The position numbers and the translations under genes were made by a program. The notes below the pieces were generated by a model. It was given only the letters and a program-made list of their open reading frames with translations, was not told the origin of the DNA and searched no databases. This document shows, one piece after another, positions 8,031-17,191 of a stretch of 64,000 bases of DNA (position 1 is the first letter of the stretch; each line of letters begins with the position of its first letter). The DNA comes from Mariniphaga sediminis. GTDB taxonomy: Bacteria > Bacteroidota > Bacteroidia > Bacteroidales > Prolixibacteraceae. The DNA lies in the NCBI RefSeq assembly GCF_003573545.1, contig NZ_QWET01000007.1:1-64000 (forward strand), read 5' to 3'.

Positions 8031-10220
8031 TTATCTGACAAAGAGCAGCTCTCTGTACTTGGGCAGAGGCCATAATTCATTATCTACAATCAATTCCAGC
8101 TTGTCGATGTGGTAACGAATATCATCGAGAAATGGTCTGACGGTGATATCGTAAGCTTCCGCTTTTTCAACAGTATCTTCTATTACATTTGCCTTTTTGC
8201 GGGCTTCGATCATCTCTTTTCTTTTTGCTTTGATGGCCGAAACATGCATGCCGATTTCCCTTATCAGGTCTAACCTTGCACTGGCAAGTTGTTCAAATTC
8301 TTCGGCAGAAAATACTTCTTTGATGTTTTTTACATTCTTAAGCAATGTAGTTTGATATTGTATTGCTGTAGGAACAATGTGATTGATTGCCAGGTCACCC
8401 AAAACCCTTGCTTCAATCTGGATTTTCATGATAAACTTTTCATACTCAACCTCAACCCTGCCGTGCAGTTCCGACTCGTCCAAAACCCCCATTTTTTCAA
8501 AAAGAGATTTGCTTTCAGGGCGCAGGTAAGCAGAAAGGGCCTCAGGTACGTTTTTAATGTTGCTCAGGCCACGTTTCTCGGCTTCTTTTACCCAGTCATC
8601 GCTGTAGTTGTCGCCGTTAAAACGAATGGGTTTCGAAGCAATAATGAGTTCTTTCAGCACCTGGAAGATGGCCTCGTCTTTTTTGGTTCCTTTTTCTATT
8701 AACGCATCTACTTCTTTTTTAAATATAACCAACTGGTTGGCCACTACCGTATTCAGTACAATAAGTGCCGATGCACAGTTGCCGGAGGAACCTACTGCAC
8801 GAAATTCAAACCTGTTTCCTGTAAAAGCAAAGGGCGAAGTTCTGTTGCGGTCGGTATTGTCAAGGATAATTTCCGGTATCCTGCCAATGTTTAACTTAAG
8901 GGCTGTTTTTTCGTCGGGGGTCATCTTGCGATCAACTACCGCCTCTTCCATTAAATCGAGCATTTTTGAAACTTCGGTTCCAAGAAAGGCTGAAATGATG
9001 GACGGAGGGGCTTCGTTTGCGCCAAGACGATGTTGGTTCGCTGCGTTATAAATACCTGCACGCAATAAATCCTGATGGTCATAAACTGCTTTCAGCGTAT
9101 TGATTACAAAGGTGAGGAATAGCAAGTTTGATTTTGGATTTTTCCCCGGGGAAAATAGGTTTACACCCGTGTTGGTTGAAAGAGACCAGTTATTGTGCTT
9201 GCCCGATCCGTTGATCCCTGCAAAAGGTTTTTCGTGGAAAAGTACACGGAATTTATGCCGTCGGGCAATCTTTTGCATAATATCCATTACCAGCTGATTG
9301 TGATCGTTGGCAAGGTTTGCCTCTTCAAAAATAGGAGCCACCTCAAACTGGTTGGGAGCTACCTCGTTGTGTCGTGTTTTAATGGGTATGCCCAGTTTGT
9401 AAGCTTCATTTTCCATATCCTGCATAAACCGGTTTACCCGCGTTGGGATGGAAGAAAAATAGTGGTCGTCTAATTGCTGATCTTTCGAAGAAGCATGTCC
9501 CATTAACGTGCGGCCGGTCAGCATCAGGTCTGGACGGGCCATGTAAAGAGCTTCATCGATAAGGAAATATTCCTGTTCCCATCCCAGGTTTGACTGAACC
9601 GAAGCGACATTCTTATCAAAATAATGACAGACTGCTGTGGCAGCTTCATCTACTGTACGAATGGCGCGCAGCAAAGGAGTTTTGTAGTCAAGCGCTTCGC
9701 CGGTGTAAGAAATAAACACCGTCGGAATAGTGAGCGTGGTTTCACTGATGAATGCCGGAGAGGTAGGATCCCAGGCAGTGTAGCCGCGGGCTTCAAAAGT
9801 CTGACGGATACCTCCGCTGGGGAAAGAAGAAGCATCGGGTTCCTGCTGTGCCAGTAGTTTCCCTGAAAAAGCTTCGATTACGTTGCCTTTTTCTCCATGC
9901 TCGACAAACGCATCATGTTTTTCAGCGGTGGAATCGGTAAGCGGCTGGAACCAGTGTGTGTAGTGTGTGGCTCCGTTGTCCATAGCCCACGATTTCATTC
10001 CCTGGGCTACCTGGTCGGCCATTTTCCGGTCTACACTTGTGCCTTTTTCAATCGCTTCCATTACAGCATTGAATGCTAATTTTGAAAGGTACTTTTTCAT
10101 TTTTGCCTCATCGAATACCAACGTGCCGTAATAATTCGAAACCAGGTTGTCCTCCCGTTTAACATCTACGGGTTCCCTGTTGAGGACTTCTTCTAATGCT
10201 CTTAATCTGAATTGTGCCAT
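8031..10220 (-). CDS. glnN: Glutamine synthetase type III
   Basis: At 729 aa this matches the size of GSIII, the long glutamine synthetase typical of Bacteroidota and cyanobacteria; GSI and GSII are about 450 and 350 aa. It makes glutamine from glutamate, ammonia and ATP in the cytoplasm. Recognisable parts are the GSIII N-terminus (FRLRALEEVL), ASSFPSGGIRQTFEARGYTAWDP, LGWEQEYFLID, the catalytic stretch RHNEVAPNQFEVAP, and FHEKPFAGINGSGKHNNWSL with the ammonia/ATP-site glutamate and GSGKHNNWS signature. It appears to be a single-gene unit with its own terminator and a 350-bp upstream region shared with the divergent TldD-like gene. No GlnB or regulator gene is adjacent. Confidence 0.97.
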   Translation of the reverse strand: MAQFRLRALEEVLNREPVDVKREDNLVSNYYGTLVFDEAKMKKYLSKLAFNAVMEAIEKGTSVDRKMADQVAQGMKSWAMDNGATHYTHWFQPLTDSTAEKHDAFVEHGEKGNVIEAFSGKLLAQQEPDASSFPSGGIRQTFEARGYTAWDPTSPAFISETTLTIPTVFISYTGEALDYKTPLLRAIRTVDEAATAVCHYFDKNVASVQSNLGWEQEYFLIDEALYMARPDLMLTGRTLMGHASSKDQQLDDHYFSSIPTRVNRFMQDMENEAYKLGIPIKTRHNEVAPNQFEVAPIFEEANLANDHNQLVMDIMQKIARRHKFRVLFHEKPFAGINGSGKHNNWSLSTNTGVNLFSPGKNPKSNLLFLTFVINTLKAVYDHQDLLRAGIYNAANQHRLGANEAPPSIISAFLGTEVSKMLDLMEEAVVDRKMTPDEKTALKLNIGRIPEIILDNTDRNRTSPFAFTGNRFEFRAVGSSGNCASALIVLNTVVANQLVIFKKEVDALIEKGTKKDEAIFQVLKELIIASKPIRFNGDNYSDDWVKEAEKRGLSNIKNVPEALSAYLRPESKSLFEKMGVLDESELHGRVEVEYEKFIMKIQIEARVLGDLAINHIVPTAIQYQTTLLKNVKNIKEVFSAEEFEQLASARLDLIREIGMHVSAIKAKRKEMIEARKKANVIEDTVEKAEAYDITVRPFLDDIRYHIDKLELIVDNELWPLPKYRELLFVR

Positions 10221-10570
10221 ACCATTAAATATTAAGATTTTTTTTATGAATCAAAAATAGATGATTTTTGTAGATAGTGTATAAAAAATAGGGGTAAAAA
10301 ATGAAATTTGTTGATATTTTTTTAACAATACTATGTTTTTTATATGTGTTTTTATGAAAATATCATATTTTTCTGTGATTGACCCTCGAAAATAGGACCC
10401 TTGTCAAATTGTTTTGTTTTTCGGATTTAGTATTTTTTCGGTGTTAAGAGTAAAATAGAATGGGGGGTGTAATAAAAATGCATCTGTATTGTCTAATCAT
10501 TATTAAAATTCGATCAATACCCGGATTTTTGATATAATCAATTAATTTCGCAATTAAAAACTGAAAAGCG
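10221..10570. promoter_or_regulatory. Divergent intergenic region glnN / tldD-like gene
   Basis: This is a 350-bp AT-rich stretch between two divergent starts, so it must hold both promoters. On the minus strand TATTTTTG (10252-10259) fits the TAnnTTTG -7 element, about 32 bp from the glnN start, but no matching -33 TTTG lies 19-21 bp upstream. On the plus strand TAATTTCG (10543-10550) is a weaker -7 candidate, also without a clear -33 partner. I see no riboswitch-like structure or gene. Confidence 0.4.
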
Positions 10571-12094
10571 ATGGGAACTGACAGGCGTAGTTTTATTAAA
10601 TTAGGTGGGACGGCAGTTGCCGGGGGGATGCTTTTGCCCCCGTTTTTACAGTCGTGTCAAAACGTTCAAATTTCAGGAAACGTGAAAAGTTATTTAGATC
10701 ATTTTGAGGTTTCGGCCGAAATGCTGCAAAAAGTAATTGCAGCGGCTATGAGCAAAGGCGGCGATTATGCCGATCTTTTTTTCGAACATAAAAAATCCAA
10801 CAGCCTGGGCCTGGAAGATGGTAAGGTGAACAGAGCCTATTCAAACATAGGGTTTGGAGTAGGTATTCGGGTATTAAAAGGCGATCAGACCGGGTTTGCC
10901 TATTCGGAAACAGTTACTCCGGATGCTCTGGTAAATGCGGCAAAACTGGCCGCCAACATTGCCAACAGCAAAAACGGTTTCTCTCCGGTGGGGCTGAATG
11001 AAAAAGTGCCTGCCGGGTATTACAATATTTCCAGAAAGTGGGAAGATATTTCTGTGGAAGATAAGGTGCCCTTTGTTCAGAAGATGAACGACAAGGTATT
11101 TGCGCTTGATGAAAAAGTAATTAAAGTGAATGCTTTTTTGAGTGATCAAACATCGTATGTGCTGTTTTATAATTCAGAAGGCAGGCTGACTTACGATTAC
11201 CGCCCCATGATCAGTTTCGGTACGGTATGTATCATGCAAAAAGATGAAAGAGTCGAAAATGCTTATGTGGCCCGATCGTTCCGGAGAGGTTTTGAATGGC
11301 TTTCCGATGGGTTGGTTGACGAACTGGCGCATGAAGCAGTGGACCAGGCCAACCTGCTGTTTGAGGCTACCAAGCCCAAAGCGGGAGAAATGCCAGTAGT
11401 GATGGGCGCCGGAGGCTCGGGGATTTTATTGCATGAGGCAATCGGACACACCTTTGAAGCCGATTTTAATCGTAAAGGGACTTCCATTTTTAGTGACAAA
11501 ATGGGGAAAAAAGTAGCCGAAAGTTTTGTCAATATCATTGACGACGGAACACTTGAGAATAACCGTGGCTCCATTAATATTGATGACGAAGGGAATGATG
11601 TGCAGAAAACCTACCTGGTGAAAGACGGAGTGCTGAACAGCTACATTCACGATCGTATCAGTGCAAAATATTATGGGGTAGAGCCTACCGGAAACGGAAG
11701 GCGGGAATCATTCAGGAGTATACCATTGCCCCGAATGCGCGCTACCTATATGGAAACAGGGCCGCATACCAAAGACGATATTGTATCCAACGTAGATTAC
11801 GGGGTGTATGTGGATAATTTCAGTAATGGTGAAGTGAAAATCGGTGCAGGCGACTTTACCTTTTTCGTAAAATCAGGATATCTGATTGAAAAGGGCAAAC
11901 TGACCCGGCCCATCAAAGACATTAACATTATCGGCAATGGCCCGCAGGCTTTGGCTGATATCACCATGGTAGCAAACGATTATCGGATTGACAACGGAAC
12001 CTGGACCTGTGGAAAAGACGGACAGTCGGTTCCTGTAACCTGTGGTTTACCTACCGTGCTTGTGAAAAAGTTAACTGTGGGGGGGTCGGTCTAA
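10571..12094 (+). CDS. tldD: TldD-like metalloprotease with Tat/lipoprotein signal
   Basis: The 507-aa protein belongs to the TldD/PmbA (U62) family; TldD carries the catalytic zinc site HExxxH, seen here as HEAIGH (H288 to H293). In E. coli TldD/TldE is a cytosolic heterodimeric protease that unfolds and degrades peptides such as microcin B17 precursor and CcdA. This copy is unusual: residues 1-30 contain a twin-arginine motif (DRRSFIK), a hydrophobic stretch and a lipobox ending at C29 (FLQSC). It is therefore predicted to be exported and lipid-anchored. The partner gene starts 29 nt downstream and has no signal. Substrate unknown. Confidence 0.88.
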   Translation: MGTDRRSFIKLGGTAVAGGMLLPPFLQSCQNVQISGNVKSYLDHFEVSAEMLQKVIAAAMSKGGDYADLFFEHKKSNSLGLEDGKVNRAYSNIGFGVGIRVLKGDQTGFAYSETVTPDALVNAAKLAANIANSKNGFSPVGLNEKVPAGYYNISRKWEDISVEDKVPFVQKMNDKVFALDEKVIKVNAFLSDQTSYVLFYNSEGRLTYDYRPMISFGTVCIMQKDERVENAYVARSFRRGFEWLSDGLVDELAHEAVDQANLLFEATKPKAGEMPVVMGAGGSGILLHEAIGHTFEADFNRKGTSIFSDKMGKKVAESFVNIIDDGTLENNRGSINIDDEGNDVQKTYLVKDGVLNSYIHDRISAKYYGVEPTGNGRRESFRSIPLPRMRATYMETGPHTKDDIVSNVDYGVYVDNFSNGEVKIGAGDFTFFVKSGYLIEKGKLTRPIKDINIIGNGPQALADITMVANDYRIDNGTWTCGKDGQSVPVTCGLPTVLVKKLTVGGSV

Positions 12095-12123
12095 AAACAT
12101 GTCAACCTTAAAGATTTTTGAAA

Positions 12124-13440
12124 ATGACAAAACAGGAAAAATATAATCTGGCGAAATGGGCCATCAGCCATGCGCTTGAAAATGGGGCACAACAGGTAAG
12201 TGTAAGTATTTCGAACAGTCGAAGCAGCAGTGTAGAAGTGCGCGAAGAAAAGATTGACAAACTGGAGCAGGCCATCCAGAGTAATCTTTCCATCCAGCTT
12301 TTTGTGGATAAAAAATACTCTTCTCATTCTACCAACCGGTTGAAAAAAGAAGAGCTGGCAGGTTTTATAGAAGAGGCGATTGCGGGTACGCGCTACCTTT
12401 CAGAAGACGAGTTCCGTACATTGCCTGATCCGGAACTGTATTACAAGGGCAACGGACAGGACCTGAAAACACTTGATACGGGTTTTGATACCTATGATCC
12501 CCAACGAAAAATCGACCTTGCTTTTCAGGCTGAAAAAGAAGTGCGGGGGAAAGATGAACGGATTATTTCCGTTTCTGCCAGTTACTACGACGGGATGAAT
12601 GAACGGGTAATGGTTACCAGTAACGGGTTTGAAGGAGATATGGCCAATTCCTACTACGGGTTGCATGCCCAGGTTTCGGTGAAAGGCGGTGATGCCCGGC
12701 CCGAAGCTTCCTGGAGTGAGAATGCTATTTTTTATGAAAAGCTTAAAAAGGCCGGAATCGGACAAAAAGCGCTGGAGCGGGCCCTGAAAAAAATAGGACA
12801 GGAGAAAGTGGAGTCGGGAAAGATGGACATGATTGTTGAAAACAGGATGATTTCCCGTTTGTTTGGCCCCCTTATTTCAGCCCTAAACGGCTCGGCAATT
12901 CAGCAAAAGAATTCCTTTTTGGTAGACCGGCTTGGTGAAAAGGTTTTTTCTGAAAAGTTGACTGTAACGGATGATCCGTTTATTATTTTCGGACGTGGCA
13001 GCAGGCTGTTCGACGGCGAGGGGCTGGCAACAAAAAAGCGGCTGGTTTTTGAAAACGGCGTAGTTAGAAATTATTATATCGATACCTACTACGGTAAAAA
13101 ACTGAAAATGGAACCTACCGGCGGTAGTAACACGAACCTGGTTTTCAAAACGGGCGGTAAAGATTTAGACGGACTGGTTTCAACGGTAGAAAAAGGAATT
13201 CTTGTTACCGGGTTTAACGGGGGAAATTGTAATGGTTCTACCGGCGACTTTTCTTATGGAATTGAGGGGTTCTTCATTGAGAAGGGACAGTTGAAACAAC
13301 CGGTTTCTGAAATGAATATTACCGGAAATATGAAGGAATTGTGGTCAAATATTGGCGAAATTGGGAATGATGTGAATGAGAATTCGTCATGGCTGACTCC
13401 CTCTGTCCTTTTTTCGGGTGTTGATTTTAGCGGAGCATAG
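12124..13440 (+). CDS. pmbA: TldE/PmbA-like protein
   Basis: The 438-aa TldE/PmbA-type subunit lies directly downstream of the TldD-like gene. It lacks the HExxxH zinc motif, as expected for the non-catalytic partner. The family C-terminus is clear: GGSNTNLVFKTGGKDLDGLV, then NGGNCNGSTGDFSYGIEGFFIEKG, and a closing stretch DVNENSSWLTPSVLFSGVDFSG. The ATG at 12124 is chosen over a TTG two codons upstream. No signal peptide is present, in contrast to the partner. Either the pair does not form a complex, or this subunit is carried through the Tat system with the signal-bearing one. Confidence 0.88.
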   Translation: MTKQEKYNLAKWAISHALENGAQQVSVSISNSRSSSVEVREEKIDKLEQAIQSNLSIQLFVDKKYSSHSTNRLKKEELAGFIEEAIAGTRYLSEDEFRTLPDPELYYKGNGQDLKTLDTGFDTYDPQRKIDLAFQAEKEVRGKDERIISVSASYYDGMNERVMVTSNGFEGDMANSYYGLHAQVSVKGGDARPEASWSENAIFYEKLKKAGIGQKALERALKKIGQEKVESGKMDMIVENRMISRLFGPLISALNGSAIQQKNSFLVDRLGEKVFSEKLTVTDDPFIIFGRGSRLFDGEGLATKKRLVFENGVVRNYYIDTYYGKKLKMEPTGGSNTNLVFKTGGKDLDGLVSTVEKGILVTGFNGGNCNGSTGDFSYGIEGFFIEKGQLKQPVSEMNITGNMKELWSNIGEIGNDVNENSSWLTPSVLFSGVDFSGA

Positions 13441-13580
13441 AACATTGTTTGCAGTTCGTAATTCCCCTGCATAGAAATATTTTGTAATGAAAATATACCC
13501 AATTTGAAAACCGTACGTTTCTGATTCAGGGAATATGGTTTGAAAAAATTGAGTAAATTAGATCCTCAAAAGAAGCAGAT

Positions 13581-14078
13581 ATGAGGAGGTTTTTGGTAAT
13601 AATAGTATTCTTTTTTGTGGCCGGCAGTGTGTTTGCTCAGGGCTATAAGCAGTCGGCAGGTATACGGGCAAGCTGGGCTTCTCCCGGTTTGGAATATCGC
13701 TATTATACAGGCGAACAGCACTCTTTCAGAGGTTTGCTGGCAATCCGTAATCGCGGGCTTCAACTTCATGCTCTTTCAGAGTTTTATCAATACGATCTTT
13801 TTTCGTTTTCTTATCAGCTCGTATTTTTTTACGGGGCCGGCGTGCATGCGGGCTTTGAAAGCTGGGATGAAATAAGTGAAGTAAACGAGCAGCGGAGGGC
13901 CGAAACCCGTTCTGCGTTTCTGGCAGGGGTGGATGGAGTAGTAGGAGTGGAGTACCTCTTTTATGAAGCACCGGTTAAACTGGGCATTGAAGTGAAGCCT
14001 TATCTGGATTTCTTCGGAAAAAATGGGTTCGATGTTTATCTTCCCGATTTTGCCCTCACGGTACGATACCTTTTTTGA
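13581..14078 (+). CDS. Small outer-membrane beta-barrel-like protein, unknown
   Basis: The 165-aa protein has a clear signal peptide (FLVIIVFFFVAGSVFA, cleavage after residue 19). The mature part alternates hydrophobic and polar residues in short strands (GIRASWASPGLEYRYY, LLAIRNRGLQLHALSEFYQY, FFYGAGVHAGF). It ends in a strand with a terminal Phe (FALTVRYLF), the usual signature of outer-membrane beta-barrels. About eight strands fit the length. I cannot name a family. It is followed by a bidirectional terminator shared with the convergent gene. Confidence 0.7.
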   Translation: MRRFLVIIVFFFVAGSVFAQGYKQSAGIRASWASPGLEYRYYTGEQHSFRGLLAIRNRGLQLHALSEFYQYDLFSFSYQLVFFYGAGVHAGFESWDEISEVNEQRRAETRSAFLAGVDGVVGVEYLFYEAPVKLGIEVKPYLDFFGKNGFDVYLPDFALTVRYLF

Positions 14079-14126
14079 GCTGGTTTTTGCCGACTCTTTT
14101 TCAGTAAATACAATTATGATAGCATA

Positions 14127-14166
14127 AAAAAACTCGTGGTTTATTAATCTGACCACGAGTTTTTTA
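14127..14166. terminator. Bidirectional intrinsic terminator
   Basis: AAAAAACTCGTGGT (14127-14140) and ACCACGAGTTTTTT (14152-14165) form a perfect stem, with A-runs and T-runs on both sides. It lies between the convergent beta-barrel gene (+) and the isomerase-like lipoprotein gene (-), and can serve both. Confidence 0.9.
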
Positions 14167-14184
14167 AGTTATATTTATTTCTAT

Positions 14185-15060
14185 CTAATAGAAGTCTACA
14201 TATTCCGCATTTTTTAGAAAGTCAAAGCTTTTTTGGCAACTTTCCTGGGGGGTAAAATTATAACGTTCCACCTCAACAATTCCATATTCAGCACCTGATT
14301 GTTTGCGGGCGGCAAACATGCTTTCAAAATCCATCATTCCGCTTGCGCCCAGTTCTTCTTTGTCTTTTATATGCCAAAGCTCAAACCTGCCGGGGTAACG
14401 TTCAAAATAATCCAACGGATCTTTTCCACCTTCTACTATCCAGTAAAGGTCTATCTGAAACATTACCTTTTCCGGATCGGTCAGTTCCAGCATCCAGTCG
14501 TAAACCGGTTTGCCGTCGTGAACCGTTGTAAATTCTTTGGCGTGGTTGTGGTATCCAAACTGAATGCCTTTTGCATTACATTTTTCGCCCACTGCATTGA
14601 AGTATTCGCAATATCGCTTCAAGCCATCGAGGCTTTCATATCCCGTACTACCCATCCAAGGCTGTACAATCCATTTTACTCCTGCTGTGGCATGCGCATC
14701 AATACATTCATCCCACCAGGCCATTGTTTTTTCCCAGTTGGCCGAATCCGGAACATCCTGTCCGGAATGTGATCCTAAAAACTGCAGGCCATTGGTTTCA
14801 CACAATTCCTTAAATTCGGCAGGAGACATTCCGTAGAATTTTCCGTCACTGTACCCGGCGGCTTCCACAAATTTATAGCCCATTTCGCTCACTTTGGCAA
14901 CCGTCGTTTTTACATCTTTTTTCATGTCATCCCTTAGGGAGTAAAGTTGTAATCCGATAAATTTTTCTTTGGGAGCATTACAACCTGTGAATAGCTGCAC
15001 AGTAGATACGATTACTGCTGTTAGTAATAAATGTTTAATAGTCATTTTTTTAATCATCAT
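14185..15060 (-). CDS. Lipoprotein, sugar-phosphate isomerase/epimerase-like TIM barrel
   Basis: The 291-aa protein has a lipoprotein signal (LLLTAVIVSTVQLFTGC, lipid Cys about 27) and an AP-endonuclease-2/xylose-isomerase-type TIM barrel. Recognisable features are IGLQLYSLRDDMKKD at the barrel start, FGYHNHAKEF (His/Glu metal ligands) about midway, VMFQIDLYW with the ligand Asp, LWHIKD, and EYGIVEVERY near the end. Such exported isomerase-like proteins are common in Bacteroidota; some of the family act on keto- or dehydro-sugars. The substrate is unknown. A start at the sixth residue (MTIKHLL) is equally possible. It reads toward the shared terminator at 14127-14166. Confidence 0.82.
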   Translation of the reverse strand: MMIKKMTIKHLLLTAVIVSTVQLFTGCNAPKEKFIGLQLYSLRDDMKKDVKTTVAKVSEMGYKFVEAAGYSDGKFYGMSPAEFKELCETNGLQFLGSHSGQDVPDSANWEKTMAWWDECIDAHATAGVKWIVQPWMGSTGYESLDGLKRYCEYFNAVGEKCNAKGIQFGYHNHAKEFTTVHDGKPVYDWMLELTDPEKVMFQIDLYWIVEGGKDPLDYFERYPGRFELWHIKDKEELGASGMMDFESMFAARKQSGAEYGIVEVERYNFTPQESCQKSFDFLKNAEYVDFY

Positions 15061-15190
15061 TTTATGGATTTTTTCGGTTTATGAATTTAAGACTTCAAAT
15101 TTATATAAAACTTTGAGTTTGTTGAACAGTTAAAAGGGAGTTTGCCGAAAATAATGTTATTTTGAATAAACTTTTACCTTATTCGTTATT

Positions 15191-15682
15191 ATGGATACCA
15201 CAGAGATTCTTATAAAAATCCGGAAAATTGTCCGTTCGATTAACCTTGAATCAAAAAAAATAGAAAAAGAATACGGGGTTAGCATTCCACAGGTACTATG
15301 TCTGCATTTTTTACGCGATTCTGAAAACTTCCAGGCAGGGCAGGGGAAAATCCGAAAATTTCTGAACCTGAATTCCAGTACTACAAGCGGAATTATTAAC
15401 CGGCTGGAATCCAAGGGGCTGGTTGCAAGGCTTCCCAAATCGGGTGATAAACGAACAGTTACCATTGCCCTCACCTCAAAAGGCGACCTGTTGATGGATA
15501 CTATTCCTTCATTGCTGCACGAAAAATTGGAAGAAAAATTGGGAAATCTGGATAACAATACTGTTCAGAAAGTTCAGGATAGCCTTGAATTACTGGTAAA
15601 CCTTCTTGGCATTGATGAATTGGAAGCGTTCCCGTTGATGCAGGAGGACGATTTTCCCAAAGATAAAAAGGCGATAAATTAG
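15191..15682 (+). CDS. MarR-family transcriptional regulator
   Basis: The 163-aa winged-helix regulator has the MarR layout: dimerisation helix (residues 1-30), the HTH in SIPQVLCLHFLR and NLNSSTTSGIINRLESKGLV (recognition helix about 75-90), the wing with the conserved D-R pair (SGDKRTVTIALTSKG) and C-terminal helices. It stands upstream of the kamA-ablB operon in the same orientation, separated by 189 bp that contain a good promoter and a palindromic site (see 15821-15864). I infer that it controls that operon, in response either to osmotic conditions or to a small ligand. Confidence 0.88.
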   Translation: MDTTEILIKIRKIVRSINLESKKIEKEYGVSIPQVLCLHFLRDSENFQAGQGKIRKFLNLNSSTTSGIINRLESKGLVARLPKSGDKRTVTIALTSKGDLLMDTIPSLLHEKLEEKLGNLDNNTVQKVQDSLELLVNLLGIDELEAFPLMQEDDFPKDKKAIN

Positions 15683-15820
15683 AAGAATGATTCCTATGAA
15701 AACCAAATCAGATTAACTCTTTGTTAAACTATATATTTCTGTTGAATGTCTTTTGTTTTTAAGTTGTTTTAAGTCAGGTAGATAAAAGTGTTTTGTCTGT
15801 CTTCGGTGTAATGGAAAACA

Positions 15821-15864
15821 TTGGCTGTCTGAAATATATTCATTACTTTTGTTCGCATACGAAC
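15821..15864 (+). promoter_or_regulatory. kamA operon promoter with candidate MarR operator
   Basis: TTGG at 15821-15824 and TACTTTTG at 15844-15851 are 20 bp apart and fit the Bacteroidota -33/-7 consensus (TTTG and TAnnTTTG). Overlapping the end of the -7 element and the expected start site is the inverted repeat GTTCG-CATA-CGAAC (15851-15864). A protein bound there would block transcription, which suits the MarR-type regulator encoded just upstream. The kamA ATG is at 15872, so the leader is very short. Confidence 0.7.
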
Positions 15865-15871
15865 TATTGTT

Positions 15872-17191
15872 ATGGAAATATTTAATGATACCCAAAAAGA
15901 AATTGCCCGAAGAATCAGGCCTGAAAGTAATATCTCAAATTGGCAGGATTGGAAGTGGCAATTAAAAAACTCGGTTCAAACAACTGAAAAGTTTGAATTA
16001 CTAACCGGAATCAATTTCCCTGAAAATGAAAAAAAACTGATGAAGGAAACACTTAAACGGTTCCCTTTGTCGGTTACACCATATTATCTTTCATTAATTG
16101 ATACAGATAATTACAACAATGACCCGGTTTTTAAGCAGGCTTTTGCCAACATAAACGAGTTAACAGTATTGAAAACCGACATGGCAGACCCGCTTTCGGA
16201 GGATACTGACAGTCCTGTGGAAGGAATCACCCATCGTTACCCTGACAGGGTGCTTTTTCATGTGAGTAATATTTGCTCCATGTATTGCCGGCATTGTACC
16301 CGCAAAAGAAAAGTGGGCGATGTGGATTCTATTCCGGGAAAGGAACAGTTGAGAAAAGGAATTGAGTACATTAAAAATACACCGCAGATACGCGATGTAT
16401 TACTTTCCGGAGGTGACCCGCTGATGCTTTCAGATAGTTATCTCGACTGGCTTCTTTCGGAAATAACCGCCATTCCGCATGTAGAGGTGGTTAGAATTGG
16501 TACGCGCATGCCGGTTGTTTTGCCATACAGGATTACGGACGAATTGGTAGAGGTGTTGAAAAAGTACCAGCCACTTTGGATTAATACCCACTTTAACCAC
16601 CCGCGCGAAATCACAGCTTCTTCGAGAGCGGCATTAGCCAAACTAGCCGATGCCGGATTCCCGCTTGGAAACCAGTCGGTTTTGCTGGCTGATGTAAACG
16701 ATTGCCCGCGTATTATGAGAAAATTAGTGCACAAACTGGTTCAAAACCGTGTCAGGCCCTATTATCTTTACCAGTGCGACCTTTCAGAGGGACTGGCTCA
16801 CTTCAGGACACCGGTAGGGAAAGGAATTGAAATTATGGAAAGCCTTATTGGGCATACTTCCGGATTTGCCGTTCCAACCTACGTGATCGATGCACCCGGG
16901 GGGGGTGGAAAAATTCCGGTAATGCCTAACTATATTATTTCGTGGTCAACCAATAAAGTGGTATTGCGTAATTACGAAGGGATTATTACTACCTACACAG
17001 AACCTGAAAGTTATGAATCGAAATTTTGCGATCGGAATTGTGAAGAGTGCAATCTTGATTTGCAATTAGAGGAGCCCGACGAGCAGAAGGGAATTGGTAT
17101 TGAAAAGCTGTTATCAGATTATGATACAGCTATATCCCTGGTTCCTGATAATAATGAACGGTATAACAGAAGGGAAAATAATGGAGGATAA
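15872..17191 (+). CDS. kamA/ablA: Lysine 2,3-aminomutase
   Basis: The 439-aa radical-SAM, PLP-dependent enzyme converts L-alpha-lysine to L-beta-lysine. The cluster motif CSMYCRHC gives C135, C139 and C142 (CxxxCxxC). [10 protein letters not shown], the PLP-binding [12 protein letters not shown] with its lysine, and the C-terminal cysteine group CDRNCEEC (zinc-site region of the family) are present. The gene overlaps the acetyltransferase gene by 11 nt, which points to Nε-acetyl-beta-lysine synthesis, a compatible solute, rather than lysine fermentation: no kamDE, kdd or kce genes are nearby. The promoter at 15821 carries a likely MarR operator. Confidence 0.95.
   Translation: MEIFNDTQKEIARRIRPESNISNWQDWKWQLKNSVQTTEKFELLTGINFPENEKKLMKETLKRFPLSVTPYYLSLIDTDNYNNDPVFKQAFANINELTVLKTDMADPLSEDTDSPVEGITHRYPDRVLFHVSNICSMYCRHCTRKRKVGDVDSIPGKEQLRKGIEYIKNTPQIRDVLLSGGDPLMLSDSYLDWLLSEITAIPHVEVVRIGTRMPVVLPYRITDELVEVLKKYQPLWINTHFNHPREITASSRAALAKLADAGFPLGNQSVLLADVNDCPRIMRKLVHKLVQNRVRPYYLYQCDLSEGLAHFRTPVGKGIEIMESLIGHTSGFAVPTYVIDAPGGGGKIPVMPNYIISWSTNKVVLRNYEGIITTYTEPESYESKFCDRNCEECNLDLQLEEPDEQKGIGIEKLLSDYDTAISLVPDNNERYNRRENNGG

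Noticed and set aside
8289-9051. Overlapping plus-strand frames opposite glnN
   Set aside because: They are shadows of a strongly conserved gene with no start signals or family match.
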